IMG/VR virus record: IMGVR_UViG_3300011115_000008
Coordinates: 1-29,912 of that record
DNA from: a virus
Strand: one strand, 5' to 3'
Length of the DNA stretch: 29,912 bases
The translations under genes were made by a program, and so were the position numbers. Below, in pieces: positions 22,334-29,912 of this stretch. Positions within the stretch are counted from its first letter, which is position 1; each line of letters starts with the position of its first letter. Under the pieces are notes generated by a model. That model worked only from the letters and a program-made list of their open reading frames with translations, ran no database searches and was not told the origin of the DNA.

Positions 22334-22828
22334 ATGTTTGAACTACTTGGCGGCGGTATTTTGGGTTCTGTGCTCGGTGGCGTGTTTCGCCTTGCCCCCG
22401 AAGTTTTAAAGTATTTTGATAAAAAGAATGAACGTCAACATGAGCTTAGTATGTTTGCTCGGCAGTGCGAGTTGGAAACGCTCCGTGGGCAACAGAAGCT
22501 GGCTGAGATTGGCGCACAGCGGGAAGCGGCTGTTGACGTAGGTGTAATGGATGCGTTCAATGCGGCAATCAACCAACAAGCTGAAATGGTCAAGGCGGCT
22601 GGCGGCTGGGCGGCTAGTTTGTCTGCATCGGTTCGTCCTGTAATGACATACTATTTGTTGGTAATGTACGGAGCCGCCAAGACTGCGGCAATGGTTTTGG
22701 CGTATTACCACGGGCAAGCGTTGACGGAAGTTCTTGCTAAATCTTGGGGTTCTGACGACATGGCGCTTTTGACTGGTGTAATTAACTACTGGATGATCGA
22801 CAGAAGTTTGGCTAAGAGGGGTTTATGA
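22334..22828 (+). CDS. Holin-like membrane protein (3TM type)
   Basis: This 164-aa protein has an N-terminal Gly-rich amphipathic segment (ELLGGGILGSVLGGVFRLAP), a charged helix (FDKKNERQHELSMFARQCEL), then membrane segments around 103-127 (MTYYLLVMYGAAKTAAMVLA) and 143-157 (LLTGVINYWMIDRSL). The pattern 'SVRPV.TY.....Y...K.......W...D......I.NYW..DR' matches a phage holin-like family related to 3TM holins that I recall. The following lysozyme starts inside its stop (ATGA), a tight holin-endolysin pair. Whether this or the 86-aa protein is the timer holin cannot be told. Confidence 0.7.
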   Translation: MFELLGGGILGSVLGGVFRLAPEVLKYFDKKNERQHELSMFARQCELETLRGQQKLAEIGAQREAAVDVGVMDAFNAAINQQAEMVKAAGGWAASLSASVRPVMTYYLLVMYGAAKTAAMVLAYYHGQALTEVLAKSWGSDDMALLTGVINYWMIDRSLAKRGL

Positions 22829-23283
22829 ACCTAGACCTAGCCGCTGAACTGTGCCGCCGGTTTGAAGGGTATCGCTCCAAGCCTTACCTTTGTCCGGCAG
22901 GCGTAGCCACTATTGGTTACGGCTCTACCTATTACGCAGATAAGCGCAAGGTGACTTTAGAAGACGCACCGATGGACGAGCCAACAGCCCGCACCCTCTT
23001 GATGGTAGAGCTTATGCACACCTATGCGCCCGGCGCAATAAGGCATTGTCCAAACCTACTGGTGTTGGCGGCTCAAGGTGATCCAAGAAAGCTAAATGCC
23101 ATCGTGGATTTCTGCTATAACTTGGGCATCGGACGCTTGCAAACATCCACGTTAAAGAGGAAAATCAACGCCAATGATTGGGATGGGGCAAAAGAACAAC
23201 TAATGCTCTGGACTAAAGGGGGCGGCAAGGTATTGCCCGGACTACTTAAACGGCGCACTGCTGAGTGCGCTTTACTGGATTGA
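22825..23283 (+). CDS. Phage lysozyme, GH24-type endolysin
   Basis: This 152-aa muramidase cleaves the glycan backbone of peptidoglycan at the end of infection. The active site reads FEGYRSKPYLCPAGVATIGY, giving E14, then C23 at the place of the T4 catalytic Asp20 (+9) and T29 at that of Thr26 (+15). The E-C-T form is a known variant of the family. The C-terminus has ALIVDFCYNLGIG-like AIVDFCYNLGIGRLQ and GGGKVLPGLLKRRTAECALL, both family landmarks. There is no signal peptide or anchor, so release would need a holin. Normal length. The start overlaps the holin-like stop by four bases. Confidence 0.92.
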   Translation: MNLDLAAELCRRFEGYRSKPYLCPAGVATIGYGSTYYADKRKVTLEDAPMDEPTARTLLMVELMHTYAPGAIRHCPNLLVLAAQGDPRKLNAIVDFCYNLGIGRLQTSTLKRKINANDWDGAKEQLMLWTKGGGKVLPGLLKRRTAECALLD

Positions 23284-23286
23284 CCG

Positions 23287-25395
23287 ATGCCATTACAAAA
23301 AGTTTTATTCAAGCCGGGCGTCAACCGTGAAAATACTCGCTATACCACCGAGGGAGGTTGGTATGAGTGCGACAAGGTGCGTTTTCGTCAAGGCACTCCA
23401 GAAGTTATTGGCGGCTGGCAACCCATTTCAAGCTTTACATACCAAGGCGTTTGCAGGTCACTGTGGAATTGGGCGTCTCTTGCTGGCGCTAACTATATCG
23501 GCGTAGGTACAAACCTTAAGTTCTACATTGAGCAAGGTGGTGCGTACTACGACATTACGCCTATCCGGTCTACAACTGCCGCTGGTGATGTTACGTTTGC
23601 TGGAAATGGCACGACCACTGTTACGGTTACAGACACAAATCATGGCTGTTTAACGGGTGATTTTGTTACGTTTTCTGGGGCTACTGGCACATATGCTACG
23701 ACCCTTAATGCACAGTTCCAAGTCACGGTTTTAACAGCCAATACATACACAATTTCAACTTCCCCAACGGTGGTTGCATCAGGCGCTACAGGCGGTGCTT
23801 CTGTTGTTGGAACGTACCAAATTGGTGTTGGCCCTGCTACTCCTGTTCCACTTCTTGGCTGGGGCGCAGGGTCTTGGGGTAGCCCTCCTCCGGCATCTGG
23901 AACCATTGGTACATGGGGGTATGGATTACCCTCGACATCAGCCCTGCGTTTGTGGAACCAGATTAACTACGGCCAAGATTTAGTGTACGGCCCGCGTGGG
24001 TATGGTATTTACTATTGGACTGCGGCAAACGGAGTAAGCACTCGAGGTGTGTTGCTTAATTCCTTGGGCGGTACGGTATCTTTTACAAACGCTTCGCCGA
24101 CTGTAGTGACTTCTACAATTGAGTACACAGAAGGCGCGGCACTTCAGTTTGCGGCCACCACATCGCTACCTACAGGTATCTCTGCAGCAACTACGTACTA
24201 TGCGTTTAACGTTAATGGTTTGACTTTTAACTTACTAGATAGCGCTGGTAACGAAGTCAATACGTCTTCTACAGGCACAGGTGTGTATGTCTCTAGTATT
24301 GTTGACTGCCCTGTTGTACAAAACAACTTAACGGTATCAGACTCATCGAGGTTCATCATTGCGTTTGGTTGTAATGATTACGGGCAGTCATCTATTGACC
24401 CTATGCTAATCCGCTGGTCTGGACAGAACGATCCTTACAACTGGACACCTGACCCCACCAATCAAGCAGGATTTGCTCGCCTTTCTCATGGCTCACAGAT
24501 CGTGACGACTGTGCAAACCCGCCAAGAGATTGTTGTGTTTACTGACTCAAGCGTGTATTCGCTCCAATACCTTGGCCCTCCATACGTCTGGGCACCGCAG
24601 TTGCTAGGCGACAATATCTCAATCATGAGTCCTAACTCGGCTGTGATTGCATCGGGCATTATTTACTGGATGGGCGTGGATAAGTTCTATGCCTACGATG
24701 GCCGCGTGCAAACGCTTAACTGTGACCTGCGCCGCTACGTGTTCCAAGACCTAAACCAAGAGCAAGCACTGCAAGTATTCTGCGGCACCAATGAAGGCTT
24801 CAATGAGGTCTGGTGGTTCTATTGCTCTGCCGGTAGCAGTGCTATTGATAAGTATGTAATTTATAACTACCTTGAAAAAGTCTGGTACTACGGCACTATG
24901 AACCGCACAGCTTGGTTGGATTCTGGATTATTACCGTTTCCTGTAGCTGCGCCTTACAACAGTTCAACACTTACCGGCAACTTGGTCTTCCATGAGGACG
25001 GGTTAAATGACAATACAACAGGTACAAACGCTGCGATTTCTGCTTATATTAGTTCGTCTGAGTTTGATATTGGTGACGGCCATAACTTTGGCTTCGTCTG
25101 GCGCGTGCTGCCGGACTTAACGTTCTCTGACTCTTCTAACGCTCCTAGCGGTGCAGTACCCGTAGTAACCATGACGCTGTACGGCCTAACCAACTCCGGC
25201 TCTGGTAGAACAAGCAGTGCCAGCCAACCCGTATCTAGTAGCAGTGCATACGACATTACCGAAGAGTTCACAGGGCAAATCTTCACCCGCATGCGTGGTC
25301 GCCAGATGATCTTTAAGGTTGAGTCAAATCAAGTTAATACAGCTTGGCAACTTGGCGCACCCCGTATTGATATTAGACCGGACGGCAGACGCTGA
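23287..25395 (+). CDS. Tail nozzle / tail stabilisation protein
   Basis: This 702-aa protein begins PLQKVLFKPGVNRENTRYTT, then GGWYECDKVRFRQGTPEVIG, the standard opening of large beta-structured tail proteins that form the nozzle under the adaptor ring in short-tailed phages (functional class of P22 gp10, T7 gp12 and the SU10 nozzle). The core has DQNDPYNWTP-like SGQNDPYNWTPDPTNQAG and RQEIVVFTDSSVYSLQYLG. Two Thr/Val-rich beta segments (about 101-176 and 263-337) look inserted into the core. It lies after lysis genes and opens the last structural block. Recognition is from memory of these patterns. Confidence 0.8.
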   Translation: MPLQKVLFKPGVNRENTRYTTEGGWYECDKVRFRQGTPEVIGGWQPISSFTYQGVCRSLWNWASLAGANYIGVGTNLKFYIEQGGAYYDITPIRSTTAAGDVTFAGNGTTTVTVTDTNHGCLTGDFVTFSGATGTYATTLNAQFQVTVLTANTYTISTSPTVVASGATGGASVVGTYQIGVGPATPVPLLGWGAGSWGSPPPASGTIGTWGYGLPSTSALRLWNQINYGQDLVYGPRGYGIYYWTAANGVSTRGVLLNSLGGTVSFTNASPTVVTSTIEYTEGAALQFAATTSLPTGISAATTYYAFNVNGLTFNLLDSAGNEVNTSSTGTGVYVSSIVDCPVVQNNLTVSDSSRFIIAFGCNDYGQSSIDPMLIRWSGQNDPYNWTPDPTNQAGFARLSHGSQIVTTVQTRQEIVVFTDSSVYSLQYLGPPYVWAPQLLGDNISIMSPNSAVIASGIIYWMGVDKFYAYDGRVQTLNCDLRRYVFQDLNQEQALQVFCGTNEGFNEVWWFYCSAGSSAIDKYVIYNYLEKVWYYGTMNRTAWLDSGLLPFPVAAPYNSSTLTGNLVFHEDGLNDNTTGTNAAISAYISSSEFDIGDGHNFGFVWRVLPDLTFSDSSNAPSGAVPVVTMTLYGLTNSGSGRTSSASQPVSSSSAYDITEEFTGQIFTRMRGRQMIFKVESNQVNTAWQLGAPRIDIRPDGRR

Positions 25396-26042
25396 TGGCT
25401 TCTAGTGGCCGCATCATTAACCCTGCAGTTCCTAGCTTGCCGCTTGGGACGAAAGAGTATGAGCAACGCTACCAAGATCAGTTTACCAACATCTTGCGTT
25501 TGTACTTTAACCAACTGCGTAACTCTTTGGCTGAACTGTTTGGCGGTGCTGGCGGTAAGTACATTGCGTTTCCTTACGGGGCGTTTTCCAGCTATACCAC
25601 CCAGACTGCAACAGCTAATACCGCTACATTGCTGACGCTATCTAACACAGACTTTTCTAATGCGGTATCGCTTGAAACAGGGTCAAAGATAACGGTAGAA
25701 AACGCTGGTATTTACAACTTGCAATTTAGTGTTCAAGTACAAAACTTAGATAACGCACCGCAAGACATGTATATTTGGCTAAAGCAAAACGGTACAGATA
25801 TTGTGGGTTCTACGGGAGTGTTGGGCCTACCTGCCCGCAAAAACCCCGGTGATCCAGCGCACGACATCAAAGGCTGGAATTACTTTTTGTCCATGAACGC
25901 CAACGACTACGTGCAAATCTATTGGTCGCCCACTATTGCAACATTTAATATTCCGACCTACGCGGCTTCAGGCACGCCGACTAAACCGTCAACTGCTTCT
26001 GTCGTAGCCACACTTTCATTTGTGTCTGCGCTCCCACCATGA
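25395..26042 (+). CDS. Virion protein with C1q-like jelly-roll domain
   Basis: This 215-aa protein has an N-terminal helical part (PLGTKEYEQRYQDQFTNILR, LYFNQLRNSLAELFGG) that could trimerise or attach to the nozzle. A beta domain follows (about 100-215: SKITVENAGIYNLQFSVQVQ, DMYIWLKQNGTDIVGSTG, NYFLSMNANDYVQIYWSPT), the strand order and 'GIY.L.FS.Q....' pattern of C1q/TNF-like domains found in phage fibres and spikes. The start overlaps the nozzle stop by one base (TGATG), so the two are probably made and used together. Confidence 0.78.
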   Translation: MASSGRIINPAVPSLPLGTKEYEQRYQDQFTNILRLYFNQLRNSLAELFGGAGGKYIAFPYGAFSSYTTQTATANTATLLTLSNTDFSNAVSLETGSKITVENAGIYNLQFSVQVQNLDNAPQDMYIWLKQNGTDIVGSTGVLGLPARKNPGDPAHDIKGWNYFLSMNANDYVQIYWSPTIATFNIPTYAASGTPTKPSTASVVATLSFVSALPP

Positions 26043-26076
26043 TATTATCCAATAACCCCCATTTTGAGAGGCAACT

Positions 26077-29000
26077 ATGAGCCTTGCAGTACTAGCCGAC
26101 CACATGGCATCCAAGGGTCGCGGCCCTGACTCGATGCTTATCCACATGTCCCCACGTGAAGTGCAGGGGCTACAAGCCTTGGCCGAAAAACATGGTGGCT
26201 CGTTGACTATTAACCCACATACGGGTTTACCCGAGGCAGGCTTTTTAGATAAGTTACTACCAGCTATTATTGGTTTTGCTATTACAGCGACTACTGGTAT
26301 CCCCGCATGGCAAGTTGGTTTGGGTGTTGGTGCAGTTGAGACTGCTCGTACTGGTGATTTAGGTAAAGGCATTTCTGCCGGTCTCGGCGCTTATGGTGGT
26401 GCTGGTTTAGGTGCTGGTCTTACAGCAGCCCCAGTAGCGGAAATGGCGGGTTCTCAAATTGCATCTCAAGCTGTGGATCAAGCCGCTCTAGAGGGTATTC
26501 AACTTCCATCAAATTACGCAGAAATGGCAGCAAAGACAGCCACCCCTGACCAGCTTGCTGCAGCTAGGGATTCAATGTCGATTGGGGACTTAGCAAGTAA
26601 AACTGCTACTAATATTGGTAACAATCCTTCAAGTTTACTAACTAAAGACAATTTTAAATATTTAGCTGCTGGCGCTGCTCCTATCCTTGCAGACCAAGCA
26701 GTTAAGTCTAATATGCCGACGACTACAACAAAGCCCGGCATGATTCGTCCGTATTCTTACGACCCTTATGGCGGTACATACACTGCGGGTACACCATACG
26801 AGGTGCCTGTTAAATCTGCCGCAAGTGGCGGCATCATGGGTTTTGATGAAAGTGCAAACTCGCCTATGTCTCGCCAAAGTTTAAGCAATATGGAAAATAC
26901 AGGTGGTATGTTTAACTACGCCCAAGACGGCGGCGGTGTTATGCGCATGGCTGAAGGTGGTATTGCAGGTTATGCACTTGGTGGAGACATCAAAACAGCA
27001 ATTGATGATGCCTATGCAGCGGGTGATTATGCTAAAGTAAACGAGCTCGCCCAAACAAACAAAGTTACTGCCGCTGACGTAGCTGATACATACAAAGGTT
27101 TTGACACTTCTGGTTTGGCTGGTTTGGGTATTAATTTGTTTACACCCCCCGCACAGCAAGCCGCCGCGCAGCAAACTGCTACTACTACTACTACAGAATC
27201 ACCTGCCGACGCTATAGCCCGTATTGGTCGAGAGCAGGCAGAACGCGCAAGAATTGCAAACGCCAACTTAGCCGCGTTACAACCCACAAATACAACTGCG
27301 ACTACCGGTGGTGGTTTAGCTACTTTGGCTAATGCAACGGGTGCAACTACGACAGACGCAACTGGGGCTGGAACTACAACAGGTGGTGGTTTAGCTACTT
27401 TGGCTAATGCAACGGGTGCAACTACAACCGGGGCCACAACTACAGGACGCCCAACTGCCGAACAAGCCGCAGCTACCGTTGCTACCGTTTATCGCAATGT
27501 ACTGGGACGTGATCCTGATCCCAACGGTATGGCTTATTGGACACAGCAACTTACTTCGGGAAATCAAGACAGCGCCACTATGTATGCTGACTTCATTAGA
27601 GGGGCGCAAGCAAACAAAGAAACAGGAAACTTTGGCCTATCCCTTGAAGATGCGCAAAAAGGGTACACAGGGTATTCTTCCGCAGATGCTAGCAACATTG
27701 CTGATGAATGGGTACGAAATGTTCTTGGCCGCGAGGTAACTGATGCTGATCGTAAAACCCAATGGTACAAGGATGCAGTCAACAAAGACGTAATGAATAC
27801 ATACGCCAAGGCTGAAAATATTTACAATAACTTTAGAGACTATGCGGCACTGCAAACAGGATCACCAGCAGCTAATTTAGACTTGTACCAAGCTTCTAAG
27901 TTAATGGGGCCGCAAGCAAAAACCACAGTTACAGGCGGTGGTGGTAACGACGTAATCGTACCGTCTGGCTACCACTTAGAAAATGGCTTAATTGTTAAAA
28001 ATGTAGACGCAACACAGCATACGTCCACTGTTGTAGATACACCCACTAGTATTTCTACAGCAGACAGAACAGCGCTCCCAGTTGGCGTTAGTGGCGCGGG
28101 TATAACTACAATCAATCCCAACGGCACGATTTCAACCCGCCCTGATTTAAGTTTGCAAATGCAGGATGTACGCGACGCCTATACCAAAGGCGGCGGTAGT
28201 TTAGGCGTTAACAAAAACCTTTTTGTTCCTAAAACGCAAGATGAACTTTTTGCAAGATACAAAAATACTGGTGGTTCCAAAGCCGCGTTTGACTATTTGA
28301 TGGGTAAGACGCCTTATTCACCCGTGCCTGTTACACCTACTGGTGAAATTCAAAAACCATATTGGGAGTCTGTTGGTAAAGCTCCAGTTAACTTAGCTAC
28401 CAAAAAATACATTTTCAAAGATGGGAAGTATGAAATTAACCCAGCTTATGTAAAACCTTCTTACGTACAAGCCGCCGAAAAAGCTGAAGCAGACAAAAAA
28501 ACCGCGATTGACACTACAACTGGAACTGGGGTTAAAACTGCGACAATTGGTGGTGTTAACTTTGATCTAAAGAACAGAAATCTTCAGCCAGCAGGCGATA
28601 ACAATGGTGATTGGACATGGTCAGATTCAGCCCAAGAATGGATTCAAATGGGTCGTTATGCCGTAGGTGGGTTAGCTGCGTTAACTATGGCTCGTGGTGG
28701 TACTACGCACATGCCATTCTTCTCAAAGTCAACTGGCAAATTTACTTCACGTGGCCCACAAGTTTATGGGGGTGGTGGCATGGCAGCAGGCGATCAGTTT
28801 GATCTTGGCAGTTACTCTGATGGTGGCCGACTCCTACGTGGCCCCGGTGATGGTGTATCTGATTCCATACCTGCAACTATTGGCAACAAGCGTCCTGCTC
28901 GTTTAGCCGACGGTGAATTTGTAGTACCTGCACGCATTGTGTCTGAGTTGGGTAATGGCTCAACTGAAGCTGGTGCACGCAAGCTATACGCAATGATGGA

Positions 29001-29085
29001 CAGAGTTCAAGCTGCCCGCAAAGGCTCAATCGGTAAAGGCAAAGTGGCTAATAACAGCCGTGCCGACAAATATCTTCCCGTATAA
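26077..29085 (+). CDS. Large internal-virion-type protein with DUF4214-like repeats
   Basis: This 1002-aa protein opens SLAVLADHMASKGRGPDSML and IHMSPREVQGLQALAEKHGG, an opening I recall from conserved phage structural proteins. Hydrophobic Gly/Ala stretches follow (about 58-115: KLLPAIIGFAITATTG, GLGAYGGAGLGAGLTAA) that could insert in membranes. The middle is Thr/Ala-rich with an internal repeat, then DUF4214-like units (about 465-515: VYRNVLGRDPDPNGMAYW; about 543-570: WVRNVLGREVTDADRK). The end (about 920-985) has GDGVSDSIPATIGNKRPARL, ADGEFVVPARIVSELGNGS and RKLYAMMDRVQAARKG, conserved in large phage tail or ejection proteins. Role as ejection or internal protein is inferred. No transglycosylase motif was seen. 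Confidence 0.75.
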   Translation: MSLAVLADHMASKGRGPDSMLIHMSPREVQGLQALAEKHGGSLTINPHTGLPEAGFLDKLLPAIIGFAITATTGIPAWQVGLGVGAVETARTGDLGKGISAGLGAYGGAGLGAGLTAAPVAEMAGSQIASQAVDQAALEGIQLPSNYAEMAAKTATPDQLAAARDSMSIGDLASKTATNIGNNPSSLLTKDNFKYLAAGAAPILADQAVKSNMPTTTTKPGMIRPYSYDPYGGTYTAGTPYEVPVKSAASGGIMGFDESANSPMSRQSLSNMENTGGMFNYAQDGGGVMRMAEGGIAGYALGGDIKTAIDDAYAAGDYAKVNELAQTNKVTAADVADTYKGFDTSGLAGLGINLFTPPAQQAAAQQTATTTTTESPADAIARIGREQAERARIANANLAALQPTNTTATTGGGLATLANATGATTTDATGAGTTTGGGLATLANATGATTTGATTTGRPTAEQAAATVATVYRNVLGRDPDPNGMAYWTQQLTSGNQDSATMYADFIRGAQANKETGNFGLSLEDAQKGYTGYSSADASNIADEWVRNVLGREVTDADRKTQWYKDAVNKDVMNTYAKAENIYNNFRDYAALQTGSPAANLDLYQASKLMGPQAKTTVTGGGGNDVIVPSGYHLENGLIVKNVDATQHTSTVVDTPTSISTADRTALPVGVSGAGITTINPNGTISTRPDLSLQMQDVRDAYTKGGGSLGVNKNLFVPKTQDELFARYKNTGGSKAAFDYLMGKTPYSPVPVTPTGEIQKPYWESVGKAPVNLATKKYIFKDGKYEINPAYVKPSYVQAAEKAEADKKTAIDTTTGTGVKTATIGGVNFDLKNRNLQPAGDNNGDWTWSDSAQEWIQMGRYAVGGLAALTMARGGTTHMPFFSKSTGKFTSRGPQVYGGGGMAAGDQFDLGSYSDGGRLLRGPGDGVSDSIPATIGNKRPARLADGEFVVPARIVSELGNGSTEAGARKLYAMMDRVQAARKGSIGKGKVANNSRADKYLPV
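27307..27425 (+). repeat. 44-bp perfect direct repeat within the 1002-aa gene
   Basis: The segment at 27307-27350 recurs exactly at 27382-27425, 75 bases downstream and therefore in frame, encoding GGGLATLANATGATT twice. Spacer and flanks are similar Thr/Ala-rich sequence (TTDATGAGTTT, TGATTTG). This is a recent in-frame duplication of a 25-codon unit in a likely flexible linker before the DUF4214-like region. Confidence 0.92.
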
Positions 29086-29094
29086 GGAATAGAC

Positions 29095-29912
29095 ATGGCT
29101 GACCAAACCCTATATCAAACCACGCTAAATCAACAAGGTTTTGCGCCCGAAATTGCACCTTACGCACAAGGCTTATTGGGTCAGGCACAAGCACTAACTG
29201 ACACAGAGTACAACCCATACATGCAGTATCAGGGAGAGCGTCAAGCACAGTTCTCTCCGTTGCAGCAGATGTCTTACGAAAATGCAGGTTTAATGCAACC
29301 TCAAGGTCAGCTACAGGATGCAACTGCTTTAGCTGGTCAAGCTGGTCTCGGTGCGCTAAATACTAGCTACACGTATAACCCGTACCAAACTAAATCATTC
29401 ACTAGCCCCGGCATGGCCGAGAGCTACATGTCACCATACATGAACAATGTGGTGGCACGCCAGCAACAAGATGCGCAACGTCAAGCCCAGATTGCTCAAC
29501 AAGCCCAAGGCGCTCAAGCTGCTCGTTCGGGTGCTTATGGTGGTAGTGGTGATTACTTAATGCGCGGTCAGGCTGCAGGTAACTTAGCCCGTCAAAAGGG
29601 CGACATTATGGCGCAAGGTCAACAAGCCGCATACCAACAGGGTATGGGTCAGTTTAATACTGAACAAGCTGCTACACACAATGCCGCACAGTTAAACGCA
29701 CAGCAAGGTCAGTTTGGTGCGGGTCTAGGTCTTCAAGGTCTTCAAACAGCGATGACTGGCGCAAACACACTTGGTACTTTGGGTAATCAGCAGTACCAAC
29801 AAAACATGGGTATCAATGCGTTGCAAAACCAATATGGCTTGCAACAACAAACACAGATGCAGACTGATATAAACAATAAATATCAGGACTACTTGAACGC
29901 ACAGAACTACCC
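29095..29912 (+). CDS. Gln-rich virion protein, 3'-truncated by window edge
   Basis: The frame from ATG 29095 is open to the last base (272 codons), so the end lies outside. The protein reads ADQTLYQTTLNQQGFAPEIA, then LLGQAQALTDTEYNPYMQYQ, FTSPGMAESYMSPYMNNVVA, RQQQDAQRQAQIAQQAQGAQ, AARSGAYGGSGDYLMRGQAA and QQAAYQQGMGQFNTEQ. This order (SFTSPG.A..YMSPYM..V, then a Q-rich coiled coil, then SGAYGGS) is one I recall from conserved phage virion proteins encoded near the end of the structural block. The long Q/A helix suits an internal or ejection protein. AAGGAA precedes the start at about 29084-29089. Confidence 0.82.
   Translation, partial: MADQTLYQTTLNQQGFAPEIAPYAQGLLGQAQALTDTEYNPYMQYQGERQAQFSPLQQMSYENAGLMQPQGQLQDATALAGQAGLGALNTSYTYNPYQTKSFTSPGMAESYMSPYMNNVVARQQQDAQRQAQIAQQAQGAQAARSGAYGGSGDYLMRGQAAGNLARQKGDIMAQGQQAAYQQGMGQFNTEQAATHNAAQLNAQQGQFGAGLGLQGLQTAMTGANTLGTLGNQQYQQNMGINALQNQYGLQQQTQMQTDINNKYQDYLNAQNY

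Noticed and set aside
1-29912. Prophage attachment site, integrase or host chromosomal flank
   Set aside because: No integrase, tRNA, direct-repeat att pair or bacterial housekeeping gene is visible. Both window edges cut phage genes.

Overview
The window is part of a tailed double-stranded DNA bacteriophage genome (Caudoviricetes), seen here as its virion-structure and lysis half. All 42 genes I can support lie on the + strand. They are packed with short gaps or ATGA/TAATG/TGATG-type overlaps, and most have strong AAGGA(G) ribosome binding sites. There is no integrase, replication gene, tRNA, CRISPR array or insertion sequence. There is also no tape-measure gene, no tail-tube gene and no tail-assembly frameshift. 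Together with a P22-like long portal, a scaffold, two adaptor-like proteins and a large nozzle-type protein, this points to a short-tailed (podovirus-like) virion. A holin/lysozyme cassette suggests a Gram-negative host. From memory, the gene content resembles uncultured aquatic phages, but host and habitat cannot be proved from the sequence.

Layout. (1) 1-8235, head module: small terminase (cut by the left edge), large terminase, portal, a 65-aa protein starting at TTG, a GroES-like co-chaperonin, scaffold, two head-region proteins and the major capsid protein. It closes with a UUCG hairpin and a rho-independent terminator at 8243-8288. (2) 8289-9209: a leader that can fold as two hairpins whose loops are complementary, then two small beta-type proteins split by another UUCG hairpin. 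(3) 9202-11692: small basic proteins, an endonuclease VII-type HNH protein and a membrane-anchored coiled-coil protein. (4) 11689-14203: head-tail connection, with a 309-aa connector-like protein, a Cys4 protein, two more small basic proteins and a 224-aa SU10-type adaptor. (5) 14205-21773: fibre/adhesin region with two paralogous beta proteins, a repeat protein, fibre-type proteins and five glycine-rich adhesin-like modules in four genes. (6) 21781-23283, lysis: an exported protein, two holin candidates and a GH24-type lysozyme. (7) 23287-29912: tail nozzle, a C1q-like protein, a 1002-aa internal-virion-type protein with DUF4214-like repeats, and a Gln-rich protein cut by the right edge.

How the genes work together: terminase and portal package DNA into a shell built from capsid protein on the scaffold, possibly with help from the GroES-like protein acting on host GroEL. 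The adaptors and nozzle close the head and form the short tail. The glycine-rich and repeat proteins are the likely host-binding surface. The large C-terminal-region proteins are likely ejection or internal proteins. The least explained part is the family of small basic proteins carrying a shared ADG-x(4)-GKT-[KR]-G motif. After that come the GroES-like gene and the structured leader downstream of the capsid terminator.
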